Shown: positions 24,243-32,959 of the stretch, piece by piece
How positions within the stretch are numbered: position 1 is the stretch's first letter
How the letters are laid out: the number at the start of each line of letters is the position of its first letter
Made by a program: the position numbers and the translations under genes
NCBI RefSeq assembly: GCF_030407765.1
Contig: NZ_JASDCU010000016.1
Coordinates: 1-64,000, forward strand
DNA length: 64,000 nt
DNA from: Microbacterium sp. APC 3901
GTDB taxonomy: Bacteria; Actinomycetota; Actinomycetes; Actinomycetales; Microbacteriaceae
Reading direction: 5' to 3'
The notes under the pieces: model-generated
Told to the model about the DNA's origin: nothing
Database searches by the model: none
Seen by the model: only the letters and a program-made list of their open reading frames with translations

Positions 24243-25709
24243 TCAGACCAGGGCCCGGACCGACCCATACGCGTCGGCGACATCGCGGATGGGCTCGTCG
24301 TAGACGCGCACGATCCCGGCATCCCCCGAATGCCTCGTCCACCCCGGATCGCCCGTCGTGACGAACGCGACGGCAGCACCGTGCACGTCGTCAGCGAGTT
24401 CCTGCGGCGGATTCGGGCCGGCCAACGGCTCCATCGACGGACCGTCGAGGCAGTCGAAGAAGAACGGCACATCGAGGCAGTGTTCCGCGAAGCCGAAGTG
24501 CCCCGACGGCCACGAGAAGCGGTAGAGCCAGCTCGGGGCGTCGCCCCGGGCGGCGGCGATGCGCGGCACGGTGGCGCGGAACATCCGGTCGGTGAGCACG
24601 CGCCCTGCGAGCCGGGCCTTGCCGAGACGGGCGACGTCAGCGTTGGCTGCGAGGTACTCGGCGCGAACACCCTTGCGCAGTCCCAGCCGGTTCAGGAGGA
24701 CGCCCTGCGGCACCCAGCGCAGCGCTTTCGCCGCGCTTCCCGTGAACGCCATCGTGAACTCGTCGTCTGCGGCACCGATCACGAGCGGCTTGTCAGCACC
24801 GACTCCGGCACGCAGCGACTCGCCCGTCGGCCGCGGCAGCAGGTCGCCGTCGATCATGGGCCCAAGCGGCAGGCCCTCATCGATCACGGTGGTCATCGAA
24901 GACGGCCCGAGCTGGGTCGCCTTCTTCTGCAGGGCGAGCAGACGATCCTCGCTCACGGTCGACAGACCGGCCACGGTGGGTTCGACACCCGCCGCCGCGG
25001 CGAGTGCCCGCCCGAATGCCTCGGCTCGCGCCATCGCGACATCGCCGAGAGCCCCAGAGATCGCGTACACGCCATGGAACAGATGCTGCGCATTCTCCAT
25101 CCCGAGCAGGGTCAGCACGGCTCCCCCGCCCGCGGACTGCCCGGCGATGGTCACGCGACCAGGGTCGCCTCCGAACGCGGCGATGTTCTGCTGCACCCAT
25201 TCGAGCGCGAGCAGCCAGTCACGCACGCCACGGTTCGACGGGGCGTCCTCGATCCACCCGAAGCCGTCGAAGCCGAGCCGGTACGAGATCGAGACGGTGA
25301 CGACGCCGTCGCGGTTGAAGCTGCGGCCGTCGTACCAAGGGCTCGCGGGGGAACCGGCGAAGTACCCGCCGCCGTGGATCCAGACGAGCACAGGCATGCC
25401 GGATGCCGTGGGGTCGGGCGTGAAGACATTGACGTTCAGCGTCGAATCGCCCTCGACGCTCGGCTCGGGGATCAGCGTCACCCCGGGATCGCCACGCTGG
25501 GCGGTCGCCGCGAACTCGAGGGCGTCGAGCACGCCGTCCCACGGCGCCTTCGGCACGGGAGCCTGAAACCGCAGGTCGCCGACCGGCGCATCCGCGAACG
25601 GGATGCCGAGGAAAGCCGCCGATCGCGGAGCGCCGCCCGCTCCTGTAGTCGGGCGCCAGCGCCCGCGAACCCGCCCCGCGGCGGTCTGCACCTCGACGTA
25701 CTCGGTCAT
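24243..25709 (-). CDS. Type-B carboxylesterase/lipase
   Basis: A 488-residue alpha/beta-hydrolase of the carboxylesterase (type B, PnbA-like) family. VEVQTAAGRVRGRW and FLGIPFADAPVGDLRF open the protein, PVLVWIHGGGYFAG forms the oxyanion hole and VTIAGQSAGGGAVLTLL holds the nucleophile Ser; the C-terminal EHCLDVPFFFD carries the likely catalytic His. It would hydrolyse carboxylic esters in the cytoplasm; no signal peptide is seen. ATG at 25709 is the preferred start, with a GTG 9 nt upstream as an alternative. It is monocistronic and convergent with MerR. Confidence 0.9.
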   Translation of the reverse strand: MTEYVEVQTAAGRVRGRWRPTTGAGGAPRSAAFLGIPFADAPVGDLRFQAPVPKAPWDGVLDALEFAATAQRGDPGVTLIPEPSVEGDSTLNVNVFTPDPTASGMPVLVWIHGGGYFAGSPASPWYDGRSFNRDGVVTVSISYRLGFDGFGWIEDAPSNRGVRDWLLALEWVQQNIAAFGGDPGRVTIAGQSAGGGAVLTLLGMENAQHLFHGVYAISGALGDVAMARAEAFGRALAAAAGVEPTVAGLSTVSEDRLLALQKKATQLGPSSMTTVIDEGLPLGPMIDGDLLPRPTGESLRAGVGADKPLVIGAADDEFTMAFTGSAAKALRWVPQGVLLNRLGLRKGVRAEYLAANADVARLGKARLAGRVLTDRMFRATVPRIAAARGDAPSWLYRFSWPSGHFGFAEHCLDVPFFFDCLDGPSMEPLAGPNPPQELADDVHGAAVAFVTTGDPGWTRHSGDAGIVRVYDEPIRDVADAYGSVRALV

Positions 25710-25832
25710 GACTCTCACACTCTCACGCCGAGACTCTCTCCCGCCGAACGGCAGCCCGGGATGTGTCTCCTCCGCCGCTCCCTGTCCCGCATGTTCCCGT
25801 CACCGATCACGTCCGTCGCTTAGTGTCGAGAC

Positions 25833-26378
25833 ATGGTTCACCCCCGCGTCTACTTCTCCGCGACCCAGAGCGAGGCCGAATTCCTCGACGACTATGAGCC
25901 CTCGCTCGCGACGTGGGCGGACGACGACGGATTGACACTGCTCATGCGGGCGCTGCGCAACGGCGACCCCGCCAGCCGGGTCGCGATAGCCACGCGACTG
26001 CTCGACGACGGCGCTGATGCCGGCGCATCGACCGAGAGCCATGTGAACGTGTTGCACTTGTTGCTGAGCGCGACGGCCCACGATTTCACCGCCGAAGCAC
26101 CTCTGCTCGCCCGCCTGATCGATGAAGGTGCGGATATCAATGCCGACAGCGGCAGTCGGTGGGGCACGCCGCTGCAGACCCTCAGTCGCACGCTCAAGTT
26201 CTCCGACGAGACTCTCGCTCCGTTCTACGACGTCCTGTTCGCCCGTCCCGATCTCGATGTGACCACCCCGAGCAGCGTGGGACGCAGCGTCACTGAGAGC
26301 GCGCAAGCCGCCATCAGACGCCGCGCCGACCTGCTCGCGCGCTGCCACGCTCACACGAAGGAGCACGGCTCGCGCTGA
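25833..26378 (+). CDS. Small ankyrin-repeat-like protein
   Basis: A 181-residue protein of no assigned function. Repeats resembling ankyrin units are visible: ADDDGLTLLMRALRNG, ATRLLDDGADAGAS, NVLHLLLSAT, LLARLIDEGADINADSG and WGTPLQTL, i.e. the LLDxGADxN turn occurs twice. Such proteins usually bind other proteins. No signal peptide or membrane helix is present. TAGTGT (25821-25826) ends 6 nt before the ATG, so the message is probably leaderless. It stands alone, converging on the methyltransferase gene with 17 bp between stops. Confidence 0.83.
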   Translation: MVHPRVYFSATQSEAEFLDDYEPSLATWADDDGLTLLMRALRNGDPASRVAIATRLLDDGADAGASTESHVNVLHLLLSATAHDFTAEAPLLARLIDEGADINADSGSRWGTPLQTLSRTLKFSDETLAPFYDVLFARPDLDVTTPSSVGRSVTESAQAAIRRRADLLARCHAHTKEHGSR

Positions 26379-26395
26379 CGGACGAAGCTCCGCGG

Positions 26396-27403
26396 CTACT
26401 CCCCGACCCGCGAGACCACGGCGTGCGGCATCCGCTCGGTCATGACCCGCACGGCCTCGGGATTGTCGTCGACGAGCACGGCGTCGCGGCCGAGGGCCGA
26501 GGCCACGGCGCCGGTCGTGCCGCTGCCGGCGAAGAGGTCGAGCACGCGGTCGCCCGGGCGGCTGGAAGCCCGCACGATGCGCCGCAGGATGCCCTCGGGC
26601 TTCTGCGTCGGGTAGCCGGTCTTCTCGCGCCCGGTCGTCGGCACGATCGTGTGCCACCAGACGTCGGTCGGCAACTTGCCCCGCGCGGCCTTCTCGGGTG
26701 TGACGAGACCCGGCGCCATATAGGGCTCGCGGTCGATGTCGTCGGCGTTGAACACGTACTCCCGCGGGTTCTTGACGTAGACGAGGATCGTGTCGTGCTT
26801 GGTGGGCCAGCGGCGGCGGGACTTCGCGCCGTAGTCGTACGCCCAGATGAGCTCGTTCAGGAAGCAGTCACGACCGAACACCGCATCGAGCATGACCTTG
26901 GCGTAGTGCGCCTCGCGGTAGTCGAGGTGCAGATACAGGGTGCCGTCGTCGGCGAGCAGCCGCCACGCCTCCTCGAGCCGCGGCATCAGGAAAGCGCCGT
27001 AGTCGTCGAAGCGGTCGTCGTAGGTGCGCAGCATGCCGCGCACCCGCTCATACGCGTGACCGTGGAACCCGTGCCGCACCTCGGCACCCGGCAGCGCCGG
27101 TTCAGAACTCAGGAAGGCTGGGTCGGCAGCGGCCACCGACCCGCGGGATTCCGGGGGCACCACCCCGACTGCGTCGGATTCATCCTGAGTTGTGAACGTG
27201 CGGCGGGCGGTGACCACCTGTCGCTCCTGCGTCCGCCCCGTGTTGAACGGCGGGTCGAGGTAGACGAGCGTGAACGACGCCGACGGCAGAGTCGCCGTGA
27301 CCGCCAGATTGTCGCCCTGGATGACCGAGACGTCACCGGGGACGACGGGAGAGACGGGGACGACGGGAGCGACGGACCCCGGATCAGGCGCGGGGTCGGT
27401 CAC
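26396..27403 (-). CDS. Orphan beta-class DNA methyltransferase (N4-cytosine/N6-adenine)
   Basis: A 335-residue site-specific DNA methyltransferase. Motif IV, LVYLDPPFNTG (DPPF at residues 50-53), comes before the S-adenosylmethionine motif I, VLDLFAGSGTTGAV (about 287-300), with TQKPEG as motif X, which is the beta-class order of N4/N6 enzymes. The region 58-130 is not conserved by eye and probably contributes to target recognition. The start is GTG 27403, overlapping the lipoate ligase stop (GTGA); the first 22 residues are a Pro-Val string (PVVPVSPVVPG). No restriction gene is adjacent, so it is an orphan that may act in regulation or epigenetic marking; its target is unknown. Confidence 0.9.
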   Translation of the reverse strand: MTDPAPDPGSVAPVVPVSPVVPGDVSVIQGDNLAVTATLPSASFTLVYLDPPFNTGRTQERQVVTARRTFTTQDESDAVGVVPPESRGSVAAADPAFLSSEPALPGAEVRHGFHGHAYERVRGMLRTYDDRFDDYGAFLMPRLEEAWRLLADDGTLYLHLDYREAHYAKVMLDAVFGRDCFLNELIWAYDYGAKSRRRWPTKHDTILVYVKNPREYVFNADDIDREPYMAPGLVTPEKAARGKLPTDVWWHTIVPTTGREKTGYPTQKPEGILRRIVRASSRPGDRVLDLFAGSGTTGAVASALGRDAVLVDDNPEAVRVMTERMPHAVVSRVGE

Positions 27404-28449
27404 GGAACCCGGTGCAGCCAGGTGTCGGTGGCGAACTTCGACTCGACCAGAGCCTCGGCGCCCGCGTACTCGTCGGCGGTGATCGCGCCGTCCTCGGCCG
27501 AGGTGAGCGAGCGGAACGTGTCCTTGAAGCGCTCGATGATCTCGGCCCGCGCGAGGCCGGTCTGACTGCGCAGCGGGTCCACCCGCTTCGCAGCCGAGGT
27601 CGTGCCCTTGTCGCTGAGCTTCTCGCGGCCGATGCGCAGCACCTCTGTCATCATCTGACCGTCGATGTCGTACGAGAGGGTCGCGTGGTGCAGCACTCCC
27701 CCGTTGGCGAGGCGCTTCTGCGCTGCTCCGCCGATCTTGCCCGACGAGCTCGCGATGTCGTTGAGCGGCTGGTAGATCGCGTCGATGCCGAGCGAGCGCA
27801 GCGCCTGCAGCACCCAGTCGTCGAGGAAGGCATAGGAGTCGGCGAAGGTCATGCCCTGCACGAGCGACGCCGGCACGTAGAGCGAGTACGTGATGATCTG
27901 CCCCGCGGCCATGAGCATCGCACCACCGCCGGAGATGCGGCGCACGACGTCGAAGCCGTGACGGGCAGCGCCCTCGGGGTCGACCTCGTTGCGGTACGAC
28001 TGGAACGATCCGATCACGACGGCCGACTGGTCCCACTCCCAGATGCGCAGCGTCGGACGTCGCCGCCCCTCACCGACCCGAGAGGTGAGCACCTCGTCGA
28101 GCGCGAGGTTCATGCGCGGCGAGACCGCCTTCTCGTGCACGATCTCCCAGTCGAAGTCGTTCCATCCGGGAGCGGTGACGAGTGCTCGCCGCACAGCGGT
28201 GCCGACGGCTTCGGGAGTGAATCCGAGCAGCTGCGCGCCGTCGGGCAGAGCGCCGCGCACCGCCGCGGCGATGGCCGTGGCATCGGTCTCGACCGGCAGT
28301 CCGGTGACCGCCTGGTCGATGTCGTCGAGTGCGGTGTCGGGTTCGAGGAAGAAGTCGCCGGCGAGCCGGAAGCGGGCGATCCTGCCGTCTTCGACCTCGA
28401 GGTCGACGACGACGAGCTTTCCTCCTGGAACCTTGAATTCACCGTGCAC
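27400..28449 (-). CDS. lplA: Lipoate-protein ligase A family protein
   Basis: A 349-residue lipoate ligase family protein, which would attach lipoate to E2 or GcvH domains. Residues 1 to about 85 resemble the LplA accessory domain (LVVVDLEVEDGRIARFRLAGDFFLEP, as usually found C-terminally), followed by the catalytic BPL/LplA fold (MNLALDEVL, VVRRISGGGAML and SSGKIGGAAQKR with the active-site Lys). The domains are therefore in permuted order compared with E. coli LplA. GTG at 28449 follows TAAGCT (28456-28461) by 6 nt, a leaderless arrangement. The gene is coupled to the methyltransferase downstream. Confidence 0.88.
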   Translation of the reverse strand: MHGEFKVPGGKLVVVDLEVEDGRIARFRLAGDFFLEPDTALDDIDQAVTGLPVETDATAIAAAVRGALPDGAQLLGFTPEAVGTAVRRALVTAPGWNDFDWEIVHEKAVSPRMNLALDEVLTSRVGEGRRRPTLRIWEWDQSAVVIGSFQSYRNEVDPEGAARHGFDVVRRISGGGAMLMAAGQIITYSLYVPASLVQGMTFADSYAFLDDWVLQALRSLGIDAIYQPLNDIASSSGKIGGAAQKRLANGGVLHHATLSYDIDGQMMTEVLRIGREKLSDKGTTSAAKRVDPLRSQTGLARAEIIERFKDTFRSLTSAEDGAITADEYAGAEALVESKFATDTWLHRVP

Positions 28450-28498
28450 GGTTACAGCTTAAGGCGAGGCCGTCGCCCGGGCGCGGTGCGCCGTGGAT

Positions 28499-29236
28499 TC
28501 AGCGCCCGAGCACGACCGCGCGCTCGCCCGCACGGATCGGTGCCGAGAAGCGGTTGCCCGGCGGTGGCTGGGGGCATATGTACTGATCGGAGAAGGCGCA
28601 CGGAGGCAGGTAGGCGCGATTGAAGTCGATGACGACGGAGCCGTCGGATGCCGGTTCTTCCACGGGCAGGAAGCGGAAGCGATAGGTCTCGGTGCCGTTG
28701 GTGCCGTCGGCGAAGACCGCGCTCAGGGCACCCTGAGGCGCGCGGGTCGCGGCGAGCGTCACCGCGACGCCGTCGAGCCTGAACCGCAGCCGTCCGGCGA
28801 GGTCGGACTCATACGAGCGGCCGTCGACCGAGGTCACGGTGATCGTCTCGCCCGGCGTCGGCTCGAACACGGCGTCGATGCGCCATCCCTTGCGAGGCGG
28901 ATAGGCGTCGATGGCGCTGAACCGCTCCCGCTCCGGCCGCCTCGGGTTGAACACCCGCAGCGCGACGTCTCCGCGTCGGTCGAACACGCGCAGCTCACGC
29001 CGCCCGAGCCGCAGCGTGTCACGGCCCCTCAGCGTGACGACCGACCCGGCGGTGCCGAGATCGCTGCCGCGGATCCCTCCGTCTCCGGTGAGCGCCCAGA
29101 GTCCTGGCACCCCCTCGACGGCGGCGGGTTCGGTGATGAGCCAGTTCGTCGACTCGAGCGCGGTCGGGCCGTACTCGGCGCCGGCATAGCGCTCTCGCGA
29201 CTCGTGCCATGCACGCCATTCGTCTTCGAAACCCAC
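28499..29236 (-). CDS. DUF1684-domain protein
   Basis: A 245-residue DUF1684 protein. The family signature near the C-terminus is clear: DFNRAYLPPCAFSDQYICPQ, then PPPGNRFSAPIRAGE. Upstream are beta-rich segments such as LWALTGDGGIRGSD and RRELRVFDRRGDVALRVFNP. The biochemical role is not established. The start is GTG at 29236 with GGGAGG about 7 nt upstream. An inverted repeat (CCACTCCGC at 29233-29241, GCGGAGTGG at 29269-29277) overlaps the start region and could affect initiation or bind a repressor. Confidence 0.85.
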   Translation of the reverse strand: MGFEDEWRAWHESRERYAGAEYGPTALESTNWLITEPAAVEGVPGLWALTGDGGIRGSDLGTAGSVVTLRGRDTLRLGRRELRVFDRRGDVALRVFNPRRPERERFSAIDAYPPRKGWRIDAVFEPTPGETITVTSVDGRSYESDLAGRLRFRLDGVAVTLAATRAPQGALSAVFADGTNGTETYRFRFLPVEEPASDGSVVIDFNRAYLPPCAFSDQYICPQPPPGNRFSAPIRAGERAVVLGR

Positions 29237-29366
29237 TCCGCACCTCCCTCTCGCCGCGAATCTATGCGGCGGAGTGGCAGGCGTGCCGAGATGACGTCAT
29301 GCGGATTCACCCGCTGTAATGCGGGTTCACGGGGCGTAACACGCCGACGCGCGACGTGCGGGCGTC

Positions 29367-30221
29367 TCAGCGCGGCGGGATGCGGGTGTCGAGCCACGAC
29401 AGGATGTCGGCCCGCACCTCGTCCTGCTGCAGCTCGTTGAAGATCTCGTGACGCGCATCGGGATAGACCAGCGTCGTGATGTCGGTGAGTCCCGATCGCG
29501 TGCGGTACTCGTCGGCGAGCTTGTGCACGCTGCGCGGACCGCCCACCGGGTCGTCGCGTCCGACGAGCAGCAGCAGCGGGATGTCGCGGCCGAGGTCCTT
29601 GCGCGGGCGGCCGTAGAGCTTGGCCGCTTCGACCGGGCCGAACAGCTTGAGAAGCGGCTGGTTCGTGGTGAGCGGATCCTCGTCGAACGACGTCCAGACG
29701 GCGGGGTCACGACTCAGCCATTCGAGGCCGGTGGCGTCGTCGGCCGCCCAGCGGGCGTTGAGCGGCGCGGCGTTGAGCGATCCGGGTGTGCGCAGAGCCG
29801 ACCCCGAGAGGATCACGGCGTCCCACGCCTCGGGGTGGTCGTTCACGAGCATCTGCGCGAGGAAGGATCCCCACGAATGCCCGAGCAGCACGAGTGGCAG
29901 GTCGGGGTGATCGTCCTTGATGATGCCGGTGAGCTGCCAGACCGCGGCCTGCGCCGCACGCAGTCCGCCCTTGCCGAGGCGGCCGAGCTTCTCGGGACCC
30001 CCATGTTGACGGATGCCGGTGCGACCGTGCCCTCGGTGATCGTCGGCGTAGACGATGAATCCGGCCCCGGTCAGCGCGGCGATCAGCGCGCCGTAGCGAC
30101 CGGCGTGTTCACCCACACCGTGCAGCAGCTGGACGACTCCTCGCGCATCGCCCACCGCGGGGTGCACGTCGTAGACGATGGCGATGCCGTCGGCATCCGT
30201 GAATTCGCGCGTATCGGTCAC
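29367..30221 (-). CDS. Alpha/beta-hydrolase (monoacylglycerol lipase-like)
   Basis: A 284-residue serine hydrolase of the Hydrolase_4/monoacylglycerol lipase type: LLHGVGEHAGRYGALIAAL at the oxyanion side, DDHRGHGRTG, nucleophile elbow LVLLGHSWGSFLAQ, and ARHEIFNE with the catalytic His near the end. It likely cleaves monoacylglycerols or similar esters in the cytoplasm. GTG at 30221 follows TAGGGT (30228-30233) by 6 nt, with no Shine-Dalgarno, i.e. leaderless. It stands between DUF1684 and CutC genes on the same strand but with its own promoter. Confidence 0.9.
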   Translation of the reverse strand: MTDTREFTDADGIAIVYDVHPAVGDARGVVQLLHGVGEHAGRYGALIAALTGAGFIVYADDHRGHGRTGIRQHGGPEKLGRLGKGGLRAAQAAVWQLTGIIKDDHPDLPLVLLGHSWGSFLAQMLVNDHPEAWDAVILSGSALRTPGSLNAAPLNARWAADDATGLEWLSRDPAVWTSFDEDPLTTNQPLLKLFGPVEAAKLYGRPRKDLGRDIPLLLLVGRDDPVGGPRSVHKLADEYRTRSGLTDITTLVYPDARHEIFNELQQDEVRADILSWLDTRIPPR

Positions 30222-30276
30222 GCCCCCACCCTACTGAGAGTGGATGACAGGCGTCAGGGCGACTGCGCGATGAGCC

Positions 30277-31014
30277 TCAGCTCGCCAGCGCGGCGATGAC
30301 GCCCTGGGCGATCTCGAGGTCGGTGACCTCGTATCCGCCGACGCCGTCGGACGCCGACCCCATGCGCACACCGCCGTCTTCGAGCACCGCGCGCTTCGCG
30401 GAGAAGTGCAGTGCGTCGACACCGGCCGCGACGAGCGCGGGGGCGCTGACGGCATCCACTCCGCTGCCCGCCATGATCTCGATCTCACCGGCGGCCTCGG
30501 CGACGAGCGCGCGCAGCATGTCGATGCCGTCGATCGCGACCGAGGCGCCACCCGAGGTGAGCACCCGGCGGAGGCCGAGATCCCGAGCGGCGACGAGTGT
30601 CGCGACGGGGTCGGGGGTCACGTCGATAGCACGGTGCAGGGTGACGGATGCCCCGTCGGCGGCGTCGCGCATTCGCCGCATGGCGGGGATGTCGAGCAGA
30701 CCCGAGTCATCGAGGGCACCGATCACGACACCGTCGGCGCCCGCGTCGATCGCGCGTCGGACGTCGCTCTCGGCGATCGCGATCTCATCGGCGGAGTAGC
30801 GGAAACCGCCGGCTCGAGGCCGGACGAGCACATGCACCTCGACCCCGACGGCACGTGCCGCGTCGATGGACAGGTCGAGGGTCGCCGGCGACGGAGTGAG
30901 TCCACCGAGCGGCAGGGCCTGGGCGAGTTCGACGCGCGCGGCGCCGACAGCTCCGGCGATGCGCACTCCGGTGGGGTCCTGCACGGCGATTTCGATGGCG
31001 AGAGTTCGGGTCAC
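30277..31014 (-). CDS. cutC: CutC-family protein
   Basis: A 245-residue TIM-barrel protein of the CutC family, long called a copper homeostasis protein although its direct part in copper handling is doubtful. Family segments are present: AIEIAVQDPTGVRIAGAVGAARVELAQ (split here by the start), VLVRPRAGGF, GADGVVIGALDDSG, TLHRAIDVTPDP, RVLTSGGA and IMAGSGV. The start is GTG at 31014, preceded 6 nt upstream by CAGAAT (31021-31026), so probably leaderless; reading further upstream crosses the MarR promoter. It is divergent from the MarR-MFS pair. Confidence 0.9.
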   Translation of the reverse strand: MTRTLAIEIAVQDPTGVRIAGAVGAARVELAQALPLGGLTPSPATLDLSIDAARAVGVEVHVLVRPRAGGFRYSADEIAIAESDVRRAIDAGADGVVIGALDDSGLLDIPAMRRMRDAADGASVTLHRAIDVTPDPVATLVAARDLGLRRVLTSGGASVAIDGIDMLRALVAEAAGEIEIMAGSGVDAVSAPALVAAGVDALHFSAKRAVLEDGGVRMGSASDGVGGYEVTDLEIAQGVIAALAS

Positions 31015-31075
31015 CCGTCCATTCTGGCCTGTCGGCGACGGCCCCCCTGACGCGCGCTTCCCATCGTGAGCAAAA

Positions 31076-31096
31076 TTACTTAGACTGTCTAAGTAA
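31076..31096 (+). promoter_or_regulatory. Perfect palindrome: candidate MarR autoregulatory operator
   Basis: TTACTTAGAC (31076-31085) and GTCTAAGTAA (31087-31096) are perfect 10-bp arms around a single T. The palindrome covers the likely -10 box TAGACT (31081-31086) and ends on the first base of the marR-type ATG, so a dimer bound here would block its own transcription and that of the coupled exporter. Confidence 0.85.
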
Positions 31097-31536
31097 TGTC
31101 TGCGACCGATGATTCCCTTCAGCTCACCGCGACAGACCTGCGCATGGCGACGTTCCGACTCGCACGGCGCCTCCGCTCGGCCCGTGCCGTAGATGCGATG
31201 AGCGACGCGCAACTCGCGGTGCTCGCGACGCTGCGCATGCACGGACGCCGCACGATCACTGCTCTCGCCGAGCGCGAACGGGTCACCGCGCCGTCGATGA
31301 CGAGCATGATCAACGGGCTCGAGGAGCAGGGATTCGTGCTGCGCACTCCGGATGCCGAAGACCGCCGTCGCGTGCAGGTCGACATCACCGAAGCGGGCAC
31401 CGAGATCGTCGCCCAGACGATCCGCCGCCGGGACGAGCTGCTCGCCGAGATGCTCGGCGAACTGGACTTCACGGAGGAGGAGCTGACGACGCTGCGAGAA
31501 GCGAGCGCCCTGATGCGAAAGGTGGTCGACCGATGA
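31096..31536 (+). CDS. MarR-family transcriptional regulator
   Basis: A 146-residue MarR winged-helix regulator: AQLAVLATLRMHGRRTITALAE, then RERVTAPSMTSMINGLEEQG as the recognition helix, and the wing LRTPDAEDRRRVQVDITEAG. It is coupled to a downstream multidrug-type exporter by an ATGA overlap, and its start codon touches a perfect 21-bp palindrome, the classic layout of a self-regulated repressor of an efflux pump released by a small toxic ligand. The inducer cannot be told. Confidence 0.93.
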   Translation: MSATDDSLQLTATDLRMATFRLARRLRSARAVDAMSDAQLAVLATLRMHGRRTITALAERERVTAPSMTSMINGLEEQGFVLRTPDAEDRRRVQVDITEAGTEIVAQTIRRRDELLAEMLGELDFTEEELTTLREASALMRKVVDR

Positions 31537-32897
31537 GCGCGATGTTCCGTTCCTTCTCGAACATCAACTACCGCATCTGGTTCGCCGGAGCCCTGGTCTC
31601 GAACATCGGCGGCTGGATGCAGGCGACCGCCCAGGACTGGGTCGTGCTCACCGAGCTCACCGACAACGACGCCGCCGCCATGGGATTCACCATGGCGCTG
31701 CAGTTCGGTCCACCGCTCGTGCTCGTGAGCCTCACCGGATGGGTCGCCGACCGCTTCGAACGCCGCCGCATCCTGCTCGCCACCCAGAGCGCCCTGCTGA
31801 TGCTGGCCATCGCCGTCGGCGTGCTGCTGCTGAACGGCGTGATGACGCTGCCGATGATGTTCTGCTTCGCCGCCGCGTTCGGTGTCGTCAACGCCTTCGA
31901 CGCGCCCGCACGGCAGGCCTTCGTCTCCGACATGGTCTCCGCCGGCGACACGTCGAACGCCGTCGCCCTCAACTCGGCATCCTTCAACCTGGCTCGCATG
32001 ATCGGCCCGGCCGTCGGCGGCCTGCTGATCGTCGCGATCGGCTCGGGCTGGGTGTTCATCGCGAACGCCGTGACGTTCCTGGCGATGCTGGTCGCGCTGC
32101 TGCTGTTGCGCACGGGCCAGCTCGCGCCGCGCCCGAAGAACCGTCGGCCTGGAGGCCTCGCCGAGGGCTTCCGCTACGTATGGGGTCGCAGCGACCTGCG
32201 GGTCGTCTTCGTGACGGTGTTCCTGATCGGCGCGTTCGGCATGAACTTCCCGATCTTCGCCTCGACCATGGCGCTCGAATTCGGGGCCGGGGCCGACGGC
32301 TACGGCGTGCTGAGCTCGGTGCTCGCGATCGGCTCGCTCGCCGGGGCGCTGCTGGCGGCCCGACGCGATCGTGCTCGCGTGCGCGTCGTGATCTTCGCAG
32401 CGGGCGGTTTCGGGGTCGCGGCCTTCATCTCGGCCGCGATGCCGACGTATCTGACATACGCGATCACGCTGACCTTCACCGGCTTCATGATCGTCACTCT
32501 GCTCACGACCGCCAACGGGTACGTGCAGATGACCACGGCACCGGCGCTGCGCGGTCGCGTGCTCGCGCTGTACATGGCCGTCATCATGGGCTCGACGCCG
32601 GTCGGGGCGCCCATCGCCGGGTGGGTGGCCGACACGTTCGGCCCGCGCAGCGCGATCGTGCTCGGCGGCACAGCAGGCTTCGTCGCATGTGCGATCGGCG
32701 CGATCTGGGTGTTCACCTCGGGCCGACTGCACCGCTCGGAGGGCAGCCGGTTCCTGATGACGCTCGACGAGACACGGCCGCTGAACATCGTCGATGAGGC
32801 CGAGATCCGCGAGAAGGCAGATCCGGTCGAGTTCAGCGATGAGGCGGCCGTCACCACGCCGATCCGCACTTCCCAGAAGGACCGACCCGAGATCTGA
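31533..32897 (+). CDS. MFS exporter (DHA3/EntS-like)
   Basis: A 454-residue major facilitator protein with about twelve helices. FRSFSNINYRIWFAGALVSNIGGWMQATAQDW at the N-terminus, WVADRFERRRIL in loop 2-3 and NAFDAPARQAFVSDMV are typical of the DHA3 group that includes enterobactin exporter EntS and macrolide pumps. It probably extrudes a hydrophobic compound by proton antiport. The ATG overlaps the MarR stop by 4 bp, so both are made from the self-regulated promoter. The C-terminal 50 residues are hydrophilic and cytoplasmic. Confidence 0.92.
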   Translation: MSAMFRSFSNINYRIWFAGALVSNIGGWMQATAQDWVVLTELTDNDAAAMGFTMALQFGPPLVLVSLTGWVADRFERRRILLATQSALLMLAIAVGVLLLNGVMTLPMMFCFAAAFGVVNAFDAPARQAFVSDMVSAGDTSNAVALNSASFNLARMIGPAVGGLLIVAIGSGWVFIANAVTFLAMLVALLLLRTGQLAPRPKNRRPGGLAEGFRYVWGRSDLRVVFVTVFLIGAFGMNFPIFASTMALEFGAGADGYGVLSSVLAIGSLAGALLAARRDRARVRVVIFAAGGFGVAAFISAAMPTYLTYAITLTFTGFMIVTLLTTANGYVQMTTAPALRGRVLALYMAVIMGSTPVGAPIAGWVADTFGPRSAIVLGGTAGFVACAIGAIWVFTSGRLHRSEGSRFLMTLDETRPLNIVDEAEIREKADPVEFSDEAAVTTPIRTSQKDRPEI

Positions 32898-32959
32898 GCG
32901 CGTCTCAGCGGTTTGTCAATGCCCTCCACGGGCGGCCACTGCGGACGTACCTTCGCCGC

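Noticed and set aside
26396..28036. A longer 546-residue version of the DNA methyltransferase
   Set aside because: The extra N-terminal part overlaps the lipoate ligase gene in another frame and has shadow-type composition; the GTGA overlap at 27400-27403 gives the natural start.
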